In this document: in pieces, positions 36,101 through 47,486 of the stretch | How the letters are laid out: every line of letters starts with the position of its first letter | How positions within the stretch are numbered: position 1 is the first letter of the stretch | Source: Neoscytalidium dimidiatum | Taxonomy: Eukaryota > Ascomycota > Dothideomycetes > Botryosphaeriales > Botryosphaeriaceae | Reading direction: 5' to 3' | DNA: 64,000 nucleotides | Assembly: GCA_037367355.1 (NCBI GenBank) | Contig: CM074695.1 | Coordinates: 1,426,001-1,490,000 of the forward strand | Position numbers and translations under genes: made by a program | The notes under the pieces: generated by a model | What the model saw: only the letters and a program-made list of their open reading frames with translations | Databases searched by the model: none | Told to the model about the DNA's origin: nothing

Positions 36101-38367
36101 TCACGACAACATCTGCTCGCTTCCCCGACTACTTCTCCTGGTCTCGAGCATATGCGACGATCCGCGACTGCTCCTCCGCGCATCCAACATATTCGATGAA
36201 CCACGGCTGCTCCTTCTCTGCTCAACCATAGTTATTTCTCCTTGTTTCTCCTTCTGCATCTCCGCCACGAGATCCGTGCGGCTCGCCATTTTCTGCTCTC
36301 GTTTGGCCGCCACTGCCAGCGGCATGACGCCCACCTGTGCTGAGCGGCCCTGCGGGGCCTGAGAGATGCGTTGTTGTTGATTATTTTCGCCTGAGGTCAA
36401 GGGTGCCATGCCGTACCATACAATAGAGGCCATCCCGAGGAACGCGGCAATGCAGCTAAAGACAAGTGCAACAATACCCTTAGCCGTGAAGCCGGACGGG
36501 AGCGGGTCGGGGCTCTTGTTCTCGCCGGTGAGGTCCTCGTAGTCAACCGTGTTGCCCGCAGCGTTGCCTTGAGTGAGCGTGCCGGCGGCAGCACAAGCTC
36601 GCCAGTGATCAGCGGGAATATTATTGCTCAGCTGAGACTGAAGGTCCAGAGGAGCTTCAATCATTGTAGCAATGAGACCCGAGGCTACATGCCTACGAAG
36701 TACGAAACAGTCAGGGGGTGCTCATAGCTACGGAAGGAGAAAACGTACCATTCAATATGGCAATGGAAAAGCCAGACACCGGGATTATCAGCCTTGAACC
36801 TCAGCACAATGTTGCCATTGGGGCGGACGAGGATAGTGTCACGGCGCATGGGCGTCTGCGGAAAGGTCTCATTCGCCACGTAAGCACCGGCTTCTTCGTC
36901 CGAGCGTACTACAGCCTGGAAGGCATGGCCGTGAAGATGAAAAGGGTGCTTGCCCGGGTCATTGTTGTTCAAGACGATCTCCACAACTTCATCCTTCTCC
37001 AGAACGAAACTGTTGGTATTGCTACCGTATATGACCGGATCTGTAGCATTGTTGCCGGTAGACAGAACGGTGTAGAGCGTTGGAACCTTGGGCTCAACAT
37101 ACGTCACATCGTTGAAAAACGCACTGGGCAGGTTAGTATCTGGGTGTACGTTGCTGACTGCAGAATGCTTACTAGTTGGCTCCATCTCCGAGGTTGTCCA
37201 TCTTCAGATCCAGGGTAATTGAATGATCAACTCGATCGTACAAAGCCATACCGTCCTGAGGCACAAGTGTGAAGTCGTCGAAGGGTTCATATTCGCCAAT
37301 GGGCAATGGTGGCAGCAAGTTCAACTTGGGATCGTAAACAAGCCACCCAGTGACGTTATTGTTGAGGCCGGCGGGAATGGTATCGAAGAGATCCTGCGAC
37401 TTGTTGGCACCTTCCAGTGTCTGGTTGCTAGAGTACTCACCTGATCCATACTCCCAACAAAGGCGAAGTTCCCACTTGTATCATTTCTAGCAGTAATGAT
37501 AACGCTATACCGCTGAGCAGCAGTCATGTAAATCATGTCAGCGTCAGCGGGTTCAGTGTAGATACCGTCCACTTCGATGATTCGCATAGAGTGGCCTTCA
37601 AACCACACATACTGGGCGGCGAAGGCACCGATGTTGATCAGGCGAAACATGTATCTCCGGCCTGGCCTCACTTGGAAGGTTAGGTTTTGAGTATCATTCA
37701 CAAGAGCCGCATTGGGGACAGGCTCTGCTCCAGTGGGGTTGGTGACACTGATGAAGCTTTTCATGAGATCCGGGATTCGGTCATGATACCAATCAGAGAA
37801 GGTGAGGATAACCTCCTCATCGTAATCATCGCTGAATGGATTGTCCGGGTCTCTGACAATGAGAGGCCCGCGGAGTCCATCGGGATACTGGCCGCGATTA
37901 TGAGAATGGTACCTTTCACCGTGTCAATGCCGCGAACTCATGATGCTGAGGTATATACTCACCAGTATGTTCCCGGTTGGTCTACCTACACATCGTTAGT
38001 CGAAAATGCGGCCTGGGTAAAGAGCGCGCCTTACGGTGAAGTTGTACGTGAATGAACTTCCTGGAGGGATTTCGCACTGAGTCACTCCGGTGGGGCCATC
38101 CATGTGATTCGTCCCATTCATATAGATGCCGTGGAAATGCAAGCTGGTGCTCTCCGTCTCAAGCTGGTTGTTGACATTGACGACGACGCGGTCGCCTTTG
38201 GTGACGTCGATTGCAGGCAGAGGCCACTGGCCGTTGATGCCGATGGTCGTGCGACGATAGGCAGCATCAGGGTTGGCGGTCACCCAGGTCACGTTGAAAT
38301 CATAGGTGACTGTGGCAGCATTGCTGCACAGGGCGGCGGCAAGCAGGAGGAACGGAGAGCGAGCCAT
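36101..38367 (-). CDS. FET3: Iron-transport multicopper oxidase (Fet3 ferroxidase)
   Basis: Six exons: 38367-38035, 37985-37963 (only 23 nt), 37912-37441, 37393-37173, 37123-36749 and 36692-36101, giving ~671 aa. There is a signal peptide ([19 protein letters not shown]), then three cupredoxin domains. Copper ligands are visible: LHFHG (76-80), YHSHNRGQ (~120), [11 protein letters not shown] and [21 protein letters not shown] is the fungal Fet3 signature before domain 3. A C-terminal membrane span ([22 protein letters not shown]) marks it as the membrane-bound ferroxidase rather than a secreted laccase. The cytosolic tail ends in three tandem RRSSRGS-type repeats. Family role: oxidise Fe(II) with O2 at the plasma membrane and pass Fe(III) to Ftr1. 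It is divergent from FTR1, which sits 1.16 kb away, implying co-regulation by iron. Confidence 0.96.
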
Positions 38368-39531
38368 TGCGGAGAGGGGTGCGGGTGAGAGCCCGGTCTC
38401 AATTACCCCTCATATACGAAGCGAGAGCGTATCGGCAGCGGGTCGGGTGGACGAGTCGTCTGGACAGAGTCGAATGCGCCTTGATGCGAGGTCCAGAGGG
38501 GTGTCGGAGGAGAGTGGCTTGGATGGCGGGCGGCAGGTAGGTCAGAAACGAGGCGTGATTGATCGATTAGATTTGATAAAGTTTAGCATCTGATTATCGA
38601 GACGGAGACGTCTGGCCACAACAGCGGATGAAGCCGACGCAGCGAGGGCGCGGAGAGGAGCAGCTGTCGTGTCAGACGAGCTAGCCAGGGTCCAGACAAG
38701 CCAAGGTGCCCAGGTTGCCGGCTGAAGCTTAATGCACAAATGCCGCAACGCGGGCTGGGGCAGCTGCAGGGCCTATGAGACGGTCAGAATCAGATAAGAA
38801 GCAGCAATATATGGGCCAAGCGTCGGCGACAGCGGTGTGAACAGCACTAGTGAGGCGGCCTGAGAGCGGTCCGCGACATGAAGAATGCCGATTCCTGCCC
38901 AAGAAAAACAAACGCGAGGGGAGGCTGGTGGCGAGGCCAAGCGCCTCTCTGGGGTGATACGACAGCTGATCCGCCATCCGGTCTTCCAAACCTTTCTGTC
39001 CGGCGTGGTGGCTGGAGCTAGAGGCTAGTCAAGCAGGCATGGACACGAACCGTGGGACCGTGGGCGCGGCGGCAGCGGATCTACCTAGGACCCTGCGCGG
39101 TGTGCGGCCTGCGTTTGCGTTTGCGTTTGCGTGCATGCCGCGGCTGCGAATCGTGCAGCGCGCGCGGAGATATTCATAGCAGCGTTCGGCAGCGTGTTGG
39201 CTGATCCGTGGATCGCTGGCGTGCGGTCGAGCAAGCAATGGCCAAGCTCCACGGCGGAGAGGCGGACGGCGGGGCGGCAGAGATGGGATGAGTGGAGAGG
39301 TTTCTGTGAGGGTGCAGCGCACTAGTAATGCACAGGCCGCCCATCTGGCCTGACCCTTGTGGCATGCTGCGAGAGCACCCCGGAACGCGCGCCATCAAAG
39401 CCCGCCATAAGCCTATGATCCGCCTCCTCTTTTTGTCAGTCTATCTGATCAATGCCAGCCTCCCTCCTTCCTCCTACCTTGCGAAAGGGCCCTTCTGCAA
39501 CTCCTCTCCGTCGAGGCGCTGTGCAGCCACC
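38368..39531. promoter_or_regulatory. Shared bidirectional FET3-FTR1 promoter
   Basis: The 1,164 nt between the divergent start codons must serve both genes. It holds a perfect ATCAGATAA at 38789-38797 and near matches ATCTGATTA (38588-38596) and CTATCTGAT (39441-39449, i.e. ATCAGATAG on minus). Fungal iron-repressor GATA factors (SreA/Sre1/Urbs1 type) bind ATCWGATAA. I saw no clear CCAAT box. A GTTTGC repeat lies at 39111-39133, and a CT-rich stretch precedes the FTR1 ATG. Confidence 0.6.
38789..38797 (+). promoter_or_regulatory. Candidate SreA-type GATA site
   Basis: ATCAGATAA is an exact match to the ATCWGATAA consensus of iron-responsive GATA repressors, about 420 nt upstream of FET3 and 735 nt upstream of FTR1. 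A nine-base match can arise by chance, but the location between iron-uptake genes raises its likelihood. Confidence 0.5.
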
Positions 39532-40927
39532 ATGGTGAACGTTTTTGCCGTGCCCGGTAAGTGCGCCAGCGCGGAACAATCCATGGCTGCAACCCACCGC
39601 TTACGATCCCCCAGTTTTCTTCATCTGTATGCGCGAATGCCTAGAGACGAGTATTATCGTCTCCGTCCTGCTATCCTTTCTCAAGCAGACGTTGGGCCCG
39701 GAGCATGATGCTCAGACTTACAAACGCCTGGTCAGCCAGGTCAGTATCTTCCCTCAAACATTGAGCGCATTGGAGCTAAACATGGATCTAGGTCTGGTGG
39801 GGAGTAGGCGTAGGCCTGTTCATTTGCCTCGCAATCGGAGGTGCTTTCATCGGCGCCTTTTACGGCATTGGCCAGGACTTCTTTTCCAAAACAGAAGACC
39901 TCTGGGAAGGCATCTTCAGCCTGATCGCAACTGTCATCATTACGGCCATGGGCGCCGCCCTGTTGAGGGTGAGCAAGCTCCAGGAGAAATGGAGAGTAAA
40001 GCTCGCGAAGGCCCTTGAAGTCCGCGACAATTCCAAGACAGTCACGCGAAACCGCATGAAGAGCTGGGCCGAAAAGTATGCCATGTTTCTGCTCCCGTTC
40101 GTGACCGTCCTGCGCGAAGGACTTGAAGCCGTCGTATTCATCGGCGGGGTCAGTCTTGGAATGCCAGCAGAGAGCTTCCCACTGGCTGTTGTTGCCGGCT
40201 TGGCTGCAGGCATCCTTATCGGTTACTTCATCTACAAGTAAGCATTGAACCGCCTGTCAATGTGCATACCTGTGCTCACAGAGAGAATTAGGGGAGGAAA
40301 CTTTACTTCTCTGCAAATCTTTCTCATCATCTCCACTTGCTTGCTGTACCTTGTTGCCGCAGGCCTGTTTTCTAAGGCGGTGTGGAATTTCGAAATGCAT
40401 CATGTAAGCATGACGCTTTCCCGAATGATCCACGACATTCGTATTGACTCTCGCAGTGGAGCCAGCTTACCGGAGGGGATGCCGCCGAAACCGGTTCGGG
40501 TCCTGGCTCGTACGATATTCGTCAAAGCGTATGGCATGTGAACTGCTGTAACCCGGAGATCAACGGCGGTGGCGGCTGGGGTATTTTCAACAGCATCCTG
40601 GGATGGCAGAATTCGGCGACATACGGCTCTGTCATCTCCTACAACCTCTACTGGTTGGTAGTGATTGTGACATTTATCATCATGCGTCACAGTGAGAAGG
40701 GCGGTCGCATGCCATTCGTGAAGAGCAAGGCAAGCTCCCCGCGCGACAGTGAGAGCGAGCCAGGCATCCGAGACAGTACCATTTTCGGGAAGACTGTGGC
40801 GGATGGCAATGGGGTGCCGGCAACAACAAATGTGCGAGAGATCCACGAGCAGGGGACTCGCGACTCGAATAGGATTTCGTCGCACTCCCGCCTGTCGGTG
40901 CTATCGGCCGACTTGCGCCAGCATTAG
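39532..40927 (+). CDS. FTR1: High-affinity iron permease Ftr1
   Basis: Five exons: 39532-39556, 39615-39739, 39792-40237, 40292-40403 and 40457-40927, giving 392 aa. The first exon is only 25 nt; all junctions keep phase. About seven membrane spans are present. The two iron-binding RExLE motifs are RECLE (residues 15-19) and REGLE (158-162). Other family landmarks are [51 protein letters not shown] and the exoplasmic HVNCCNPE. The C-terminal tail (~70 aa) is Ser/Glu-rich and probably cytosolic, with possible phosphorylation or ubiquitination control. Family role: the plasma-membrane Fe(III) channel that works only in complex with Fet3, encoded next to it. An Fth1-type vacuolar paralog is unlikely given the FET3 neighbour. 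Confidence 0.96.
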
Positions 40928-41538
40928 CTTTTCCACTTTGAGCTTCGCCCGGATTTGGTGGGTGCCGGTCTCATATTTCTTTATCTTAATGGGTGCAGTT
41001 AATGACCGTCGCGCGGCTTAAGCGCTGCTTTGGGGTGGGTGGAGTAATAAGTTAGCTATTTAAAGTGAACACGGGGTACGTGCGAGCCTATTAGTGAAGC
41101 TGGCGTTTATGAGAATATTCGATGATGCGCTATGCGAACCATGATGATATTTGGAAGCCAAGTGGAACGCGACGTGTAGCTCCGCATGAGCAAAGGTGAA
41201 ACGTGGTTTTGAGAGAGTGGTGAGAAACTCAGTAGGCTGTGCGGGGCGGTGCTGTTGAGGAAATGCGCGTCGGAGACTCCCTAGCTTTCAGCCTTACAGC
41301 CTCAGGCAGAAAACACCGGGTCATCATCGGCGCCACCGTTGCAGTGATGTTACTAAGCTATCCTCGCCAGGCGCGCGCAGAAGCAATCTCTATACACTCA
41401 CTTCTCTGCAGATATCGCGACTTTCCCCCCGGTCACGATGAACTGGCCATACCCCTGAATAACAATTCGTCTAGAGCACAACAGCGTCGACCTCACCCCG
41501 TGGATCTTTCGTTCGCTCCTTCTCCGAAAAATTGCGCT
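40928..41538. other. Intergenic, promoter of the BTB gene
   Basis: 611 nt. The BTB open frame continues upstream to 41239, but with a GTG opening and an ATG at 41263 that adds an unrelated hydrophobic segment. I treat this as leader. No other gene is visible. Confidence 0.5.
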
Positions 41539-43019
41539 ATGGCCCGCGAGTCTCTCTTTGGCGCTCCGCCCGCTTCCCCTGCCTCTCTGGATGTGAATAA
41601 GGAGGATGTTCAGCCTGAGTCTAGCACCATTACAATCTCTGCTGATGGTGATTTATTACTCCGTGTCAAGGAGGACGACAATCAGGAAGGCTTTCTGTAT
41701 CGTGTGCAGTCCAGCCATCTCCGAGCTGCATCCTCGTACTTTGAGAAACTGCTCAGTGGCAGTTTCAGCGAGGCATCCCATGTTTCTGCTCATCATGAAC
41801 GCCTCCGTAGGCAATATTCAACCATGGCAGACATACCTGATGATGAACTTCCCGAGGTCACAATCGTGGATATCGGGAGGACTTCCAAGGTCAACTCCAT
41901 CAAGCTGATAACCGCCGATTTCCTCCGCGCTCTCCACGACCAACCCTTGGGAAACGGAAAAGATGCCCCGCCTATCACAAACATGGCCAACCTTACAATC
42001 GTTGCTGATCGATTCGACGCCCTCAACACATTTTCCAGCTTTGCACACCGGAGGAAATACTTGCAGATGATAGATGCGAAGATGAAGGGGAAGACCGCGG
42101 CAAGCTTATCGGAGGAACGCGTGCGTCAAAAGCTCCTGATTGGTGCACTCCTTAACTATCACCCATGGGTCAAGCTCTATAGTAAGAGGCTCATATTAGG
42201 CGGCTCTGAAAGATGGACATCTGAGGCCAGTAACGAGATTGGAGGCGCCTTGTGGTGGGATTTACCAGCGGGTATTGAAGGTAAGATATGCAATTATGGG
42301 CGTGCTCGTGGATGGCTTGTCTCCTTTACCGTGGATAATATCGGCTCTCATCCCATCCCAAAAGAATATGCTAACATTGCGCAGATGAGCTCGTTTTTCG
42401 CCGGTCGTGCATCTTGCAAACTATTAGTTCACTCCAATCCCACTTCATCAAGCTATATACGTCCGGGCAACGACAATGCAGGCTTGGATATGATTCTTCC
42501 GCACAATGCGACGTTTATCAACTCGGCGAGACGATTCGGTTTTTCACGCGCATTGGCACCGTCCGTCTAGACTCAGCCATCTGTGGCTCAGATCCGACAG
42601 GAGACTATGAAGGTGATATCTCCCGACTACTGGATTCCTTGCGCCAATGTCCATCGTATCAGATTGACAGCAACCATTCGCACTGCGGTCTCCGCACAAG
42701 GATTATCCCTCTGCTAGACCATTTGCAAAGCTGCTTCAGTGGCAACGCCACTCAGTATGACTGCGGCATCTGCGGCGAGTGCTGGCGAGATCGGAGAGCA
42801 GAATACGCCTGGTCACAAGCGAAGCGACCGGTGCTGTGGAATCTCCGTTCTGCTCCTCCGCGTCCGGGACCTAAAGAGCCGCATTCAAACGACGTATGCC
42901 TGCGCCGTCACGCGACGATCCGAGACATGTTCATGGCTGCCGAACGTGACTGGACTGCAGCTGACAGCGTTGCCGCAAGGTCTTTTGGAACATGGGCCGT
43001 TGACCGGAAGGCAGCTTAG
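41539..43019 (+). CDS. BTB/POZ-domain protein
   Basis: Exons 41539-42280 and 42385-43019 (intron 104 nt, GTAAGA...GCGCAG) give 458 aa. The N-terminal half matches the fungal BTB pattern: ITISADGDLLLRVKEDDNQEGFLYRVQSSHLRAASSYFEKLLSGSF with the long insert usual for these proteins, then ITNMANLTIVADRFDA. The second half follows the associated conserved region (LWWDLPAGIEDELVFRRSC, ISSLQSHFIKLYTSGQ, QCRLGYDSSAQCDVYQLGE, GDISRLLDSLRQCPSYQID) with many Cys/His that could bind metal. BTB domains mediate dimerisation and often recruit Cul3 ligases; a specific role is unknown for this fungal group. ATG 41539 was chosen because it starts the homologous region. Confidence 0.82.
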
Positions 43020-43803
43020 GGTGCTTGCGGTGAACCGCTTTAGCTATGGAAGCATTCAGCTACAGGCAATCACTAGAAATCGAGTGTGTGTCAAGGGCAG
43101 GGATCGCGATGATGATTTGGACGGCGTGTGCATAGTCAACAGCAGGCGGTTAAGCGCCTACCTTTGATGAGTTTGCCATAGGGCTGAAGCGCAAGCCACT
43201 TCGGCATGTAAACCCGATTACGGGAACATCGAATTTAATTCGATGTAAGGGAATTCTACGATTGATTGGGGGCTGAGTCTGCGTTGGTCTATTGGTGGGG
43301 TCGTGACAACCAGTCCCGGACTAAGTTGGGGGCTGTGCATCAATACCAACAAAAGGCGTTCTCAGGCAGACCTCAGGCTATGCTCAGCCTCTCCTGTCAC
43401 ACCAGAACACCTGCACGCGGTGGGGCAAGAAGGCTGAGCACACCTTTTCCCCAGCCCGTCTAACAAGGACACCCACACCCTCCACGGACATAGCGCAAGC
43501 CGCGAGCAGCTACGGCGAAGTAGGTGCGCCTTACAAGGTGATCTCGCAAAACTTCATCGCACGAATAACTGCCTCGGGCGTTCTTCGAGGCAGAATCTAA
43601 AACATCCTCATTATCACCATCATCACAAGCCATTATAAAAGGAGTCAGTGACTGCCGTACGTTAAGTTTGGTCCGTCGTACCAAGCCGCAAACCCTTGCG
43701 ACTATATAGAGTTCTTTCACTGAACCACTCAACCAAACACCCACCTTCCACTTCCGTTTGCCTCCTTGCCTCCTTGCCTCCTGCTTATTTAAAGCCACGC
43801 AGT
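43020..43803. other. Intergenic, promoter of the VWA gene
   Basis: 784 nt. A CTTGCCTC-type pyrimidine stretch right before 43804 looks like a 5' UTR. The minus-strand frame at 43460-43828 is not supported by motif or a good start context. Confidence 0.5.
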
Positions 43804-44934
43804 ATGTCTTCTGCTGCTGTCGTCGCACTACTCAGCAACAACTGTGCGCAAAAGCCGCGCCTGCGGAACCGATCACCCACGATGGAGCGTAGGGAGTCTA
43901 TCCTTGGTAGCTTAAAAAATAAGTTTTCCCGATCGAGCACCAAAGACGCATCAGGCTCCGCATCTTCGCGGGCAAGGAGCTTCAAGGCTACACTGTCTGG
44001 AAACCAACGCCAGGCAAACGACAACGCTTTTTCTCAGCATTCGCCACCTACACGCCGACCAGGTAAGTCACCCCACCGCAATCACCAATTCCATCCGCCA
44101 GTGCAATATCTGACAATATTTGCAGACCGCTCTGGAATGAATGCCTTCACGGCGCCGGCTACGGAACCGCCACCCGCGTATTCGGCGACACCGCAGGGCG
44201 GCAATACTATCGCCGCCACCGCTCCAATCATGGTCAACGCAGCCGCACCGGCAGTCCCAGCCGACGATCGCTACGCCTTCCTCAGCTCATTCGACACCAT
44301 TTTCCTAATTGATGATTCGGGCAGTATGGCGGGGCGTTCGTGGCGCGAAACAGGCAAAGCTCTGGAGACCATTACGCCCATCTGCACGGCACACGACGCC
44401 GACGGCATCGACATCTACTTCTTGAACCACCCGGATAACATGTACCATCACAACGTGACGCTACCATCGACAGTCACTGAGATCTTCACGACCGTGCGCC
44501 CCCAGGGCGGCACACCGACCGGTCAGCGCCTCAATCAAATTCTCAAGCCGTACTTGCAGCGCGTCACGGCTGACCAGGATAACACGAAGCCACTTAACAT
44601 CATCGTAATCACAGATGGTGAGCCGAGCGACGACGTAGAAAGCGTCATCATTAATGCAGCAAAGAAGCTAGATAAGTGCGATGCTCCGGCGTGGCAGGTC
44701 GGCATCCAGTTCTTCCAAGTTGGCCGCGAGCCTGGCGCCAAGGAGCACTTGAAGCAGCTGGATGATGAGCTGGCCGAGCTGGCGGGCGAGGAGGATCTCA
44801 GGGATATCGTTGATACGGTGCCATTCGCAGGTCAGGATGACGCGGAGCTGACGGCTGAGGGTATCCTGAAGGTTGTCCTCGGCGCTGTCAACCGCCGCTT
44901 GGACCGCAAGAGGTCAAAAGATCTGCACAGGTGA
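43804..44934 (+). CDS. von Willebrand factor A-domain protein
   Basis: Exons 43804-44062 and 44126-44934 give 355 aa. The 63-nt intron has GTAAGT, a CTGAC branch site and a TTGCAG acceptor. It is a multiple of three and stop-free, so unspliced RNA would encode 21 extra residues. Residues 1-130 are basic and Ser/Pro-rich, with a PPPAY motif. The VWA domain starts at DTIFLIDDSGSM, whose DxSxS supplies the MIDAS metal site (D149, S151, S153), and continues through RPQGGTPTG and IIVITDGEPSDD. This soluble fungal VWA type has no known biochemical role; Rsp5 binding through PPxY is possible. The start could instead be Met27 (MERRESILGSL). An A17 tract lies 25 nt past the stop. Confidence 0.88.
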   Translation: MSSAAVVALLSNNCAQKPRLRNRSPTMERRESILGSLKNKFSRSSTKDASGSASSRARSFKATLSGNQRQANDNAFSQHSPPTRRPGKSPHRNHQFHPPVQYLTIFADRSGMNAFTAPATEPPPAYSATPQGGNTIAATAPIMVNAAAPAVPADDRYAFLSSFDTIFLIDDSGSMAGRSWRETGKALETITPICTAHDADGIDIYFLNHPDNMYHHNVTLPSTVTEIFTTVRPQGGTPTGQRLNQILKPYLQRVTADQDNTKPLNIIVITDGEPSDDVESVIINAAKKLDKCDAPAWQVGIQFFQVGREPGAKEHLKQLDDELAELAGEEDLRDIVDTVPFAGQDDAELTAEGILKVVLGAVNRRLDRKRSKDLHR

Positions 44935-45774
44935 TCGATGACGCTTTGAAACTCCCTGAAAAAAAAAAAAAAAAAGAAGAGCCGCGGACTCAAGTTTCCG
45001 ATTCTCAGTGTTCTCTCCATTGAAGATTCAATATCTGCTCTTACCCCTCTGTTACGTCTCCTTCGATTCTGCAGTATGACGCGACGATGTCATATTGTAA
45101 CTCTTACTTACCTTCTCCTGTCTGTATTTCTAAATAGATTATTCTCTTTCTGGGTGATACGCCCGTCTATGAAAGATGCTTCAAAAAATTGGCGATGGTA
45201 CGCGTTGGGCTTTCAAACTCGATACCAGGTCTCAGTTAGAGCCGCGAGAGTAGGAAACAGTACATTAACTTAGTACGTCCAACTTATTTGCATTCATAGC
45301 ACTAGTTAATGTCCTTTCTCTCAACGTGATGTCTTCGATTCAGCTCAAATAACTCTTCCAAGCGCTTGGCTGATCATTTTGCAGGAAAAATTCATGCACC
45401 CTTGAAAGTTGTTGCCGTAGTAAATACAAGACTCCCAACGGCGAACCAGGATAGCTCTCAGTATAATGCGAGAATGAATGCAAGTGGGCCAGGGATTATG
45501 CCCTCATATTCGATGTGCAAAAGACCACGATGTGAGTATGGAATAACTGCTGCAAGACTGGAAAACGGGAGGATGGGGGGTCCGGCAGTGGCGGGGAAGC
45601 GGCTAGGCAACTCCTGGGTTTGCTAAGCGAAATGGCCCACCTCGCGGACGTGCCTCGCCTTTGGCCCGACAAAACTTCTTCAACACTGCCCTCTACGCCG
45701 CACACGCCTCGTCCCACCCTTCGACATGTGGACTCTACCTTCGGGTTTTCCCCCTTAACTCCTCTTTCGCTGCC
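44935..45774. other. Intergenic
   Basis: 840 nt between two plus-strand genes, starting with an A-run at 44959-44975. It is AT-rich in the middle and contains nothing I recognise. The F-box-like frame continues upstream of 45775 without a convincing start. Confidence 0.5.
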
Positions 45775-47486
45775 ATGGAGCCAGCCTCGTCGAGAGCTCT
45801 CGGGATTGCTCATGTCGTTGCTAACATCCTCCGTCGCCAAATAGATACCTGTCAACAGGTCGACAGGCGAAACGTGTCATGGCTCCCCAAGCTTGCTTTG
45901 GTGAACAAGCTATGGGCTGACGAGGTGACTGAGATGATTTGGGCACATCTCGAGGATCTCGAGCCTCTTCAACGCGTCAAGCCAGATCGCCGCCAGTACT
46001 ATGCTGCGAAGATTAGGTCCCTGAGAGTGGAGCTTGACCCTCGCTCACCTCCAGTCACGGCTTGCCTCTTGGATTTGGCTCTATCACGCCTGAGAGAAGT
46101 TGAGATGATGTTCTATTGGGATGCGACGCTGCAACACATTCCGCCTATCCTGACACCAGAACTCCGCAAAGTCACGGTCCACTGCTCAAATCGATGTCTC
46201 TCTCGCGCTACTGACTATGCTATGCAAGCCATCATGGTGAGTTGCAACTTTTACTTGCCCGCATGTTGTATTTGCCACTTCTGGGTCTTGACTCTGCTGC
46301 TGGCCAGTTCTGTACTGCAACTTCCACGTTCACAACCGCATCCGTATCTTTGTAACTCATCTTATGGCATTTATTCTCTTTTCACGCTGATCCCACGTCT
46401 CAGATGCGGTGTAAGAGCCTTGAAACACTCAAGTTCATCGTCCCATCGCGCCATCTGGACTCGGATCGGCTTCTCGAACTGTTGATCAGCCAAGGCCAAA
46501 CTCTCTTGGACTTCCGGATCCACTTAGCCGACGTCCTCGCCCAACCGTTATTAAACGAGGAAATTTCCACTTACATTGCTGGACAGTCTGTAATGCGGAA
46601 TGTTCATGTGCCACAGTTGAAGCTGTATGCTCCGCGAGATTTCACTTCATTTGGGACTCTTGAGATGCTCGATGCCAAAGTTGATTATCAAGCACTTTTC
46701 ACCATCAGCGCTTCTCTTCCACGGTTGAAGACTCTCCGGGCCACTCTACTGCGCTGTCAAGGCCTTTCTTCCGAGCCGCTAGATCCAATCCTTTCTCGCT
46801 TAGCCGCCAGTGCCCAACTTGAGATCCTGGAGCTAAATCGAGGTCCTCAACGACGAGATGATGCTGACATTCAAACTCCAGTAACTCTCTCGGGAGCTGT
46901 TTTTGCGGACTTTACTCAAAGCTGCCGAGGCTTGCGAGAGTTCTGCTTAGCAATTCAACCGGGAATCGCTGTACAAGATTTTGATGTGGAACATCTCCGA
47001 TGTGCTGCCTTGTCTCTCCCACGCCTACGTGAAGTGAGGCTTTACTTCACACCGGAAGCCAGCTCTTTGGCAGCTGCGGCCGTTTCAGTCTTTGGAGAGA
47101 ACTGCCCCGAATTGGAATCCTGCCATATTTTGGGAGAATTTACTGTTCTGGACATCGACTGGGACACCGAGACAATCTTCCCCAAGCTCCGCAGTCTCAG
47201 TTTGAATCAGATCAGAGGCCAGAAGACGAATTCGTCGCTTGACACTTATGATTCGAACCTTCGGAAAAAGTTTCCTCGACTTGAACTCTTGCAGGTAATG
47301 AAGGCCTTTCCCGGAGCACTCTCTGCGCCCACTTGTTATTTCTTTAACATTCCGCGTGCTCCCCGGAGCGATCCTTCTGCTTGATACATCCTTCTTGTCC
47401 GACCTGGGTGGATCCTGTCGTCTCCTGCCTCGCTCGGTCTTCAGTTCCAATCTGAAGATCTTGAGCTGGATGCACACTTTGTGTAA
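45775..47486 (+). CDS. F-box/LRR-like protein
   Basis: Exons 45775-46236, 46404-47294 and a proposed 47445-47486 give about 464 aa. The N-terminus (ALGIAHVVANILRRQ...WLPKLALVNKLWADEVTEMIWAHLEDL) has the look of a fungal F-box: a helix, then LALVNKLWADEVTEMIW matching the L-V-C/N-x-x-W core. Leucine-rich segments follow (LETLKFIVPSRHLDSDRLL, LPRLKTLRATLLRCQGL, AQLEILELNRGP, LPRLREVRLYFTPEA, FPKLRSLSLNQI). If it is an F-box protein it would act as a substrate receptor in an SCF ligase. Intron 1 is 167 nt. Without the proposed second intron (GTAATG...CTTCAG) the frame ends at 47384 with an unrelated tail, so the 3' end is the weak point. Confidence 0.7.

Noticed and set aside
41239..41538. Upstream extension of the BTB protein
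   Set aside because: Opens at GTG and adds an unrelated hydrophobic stretch; the family begins near ATG 41539.
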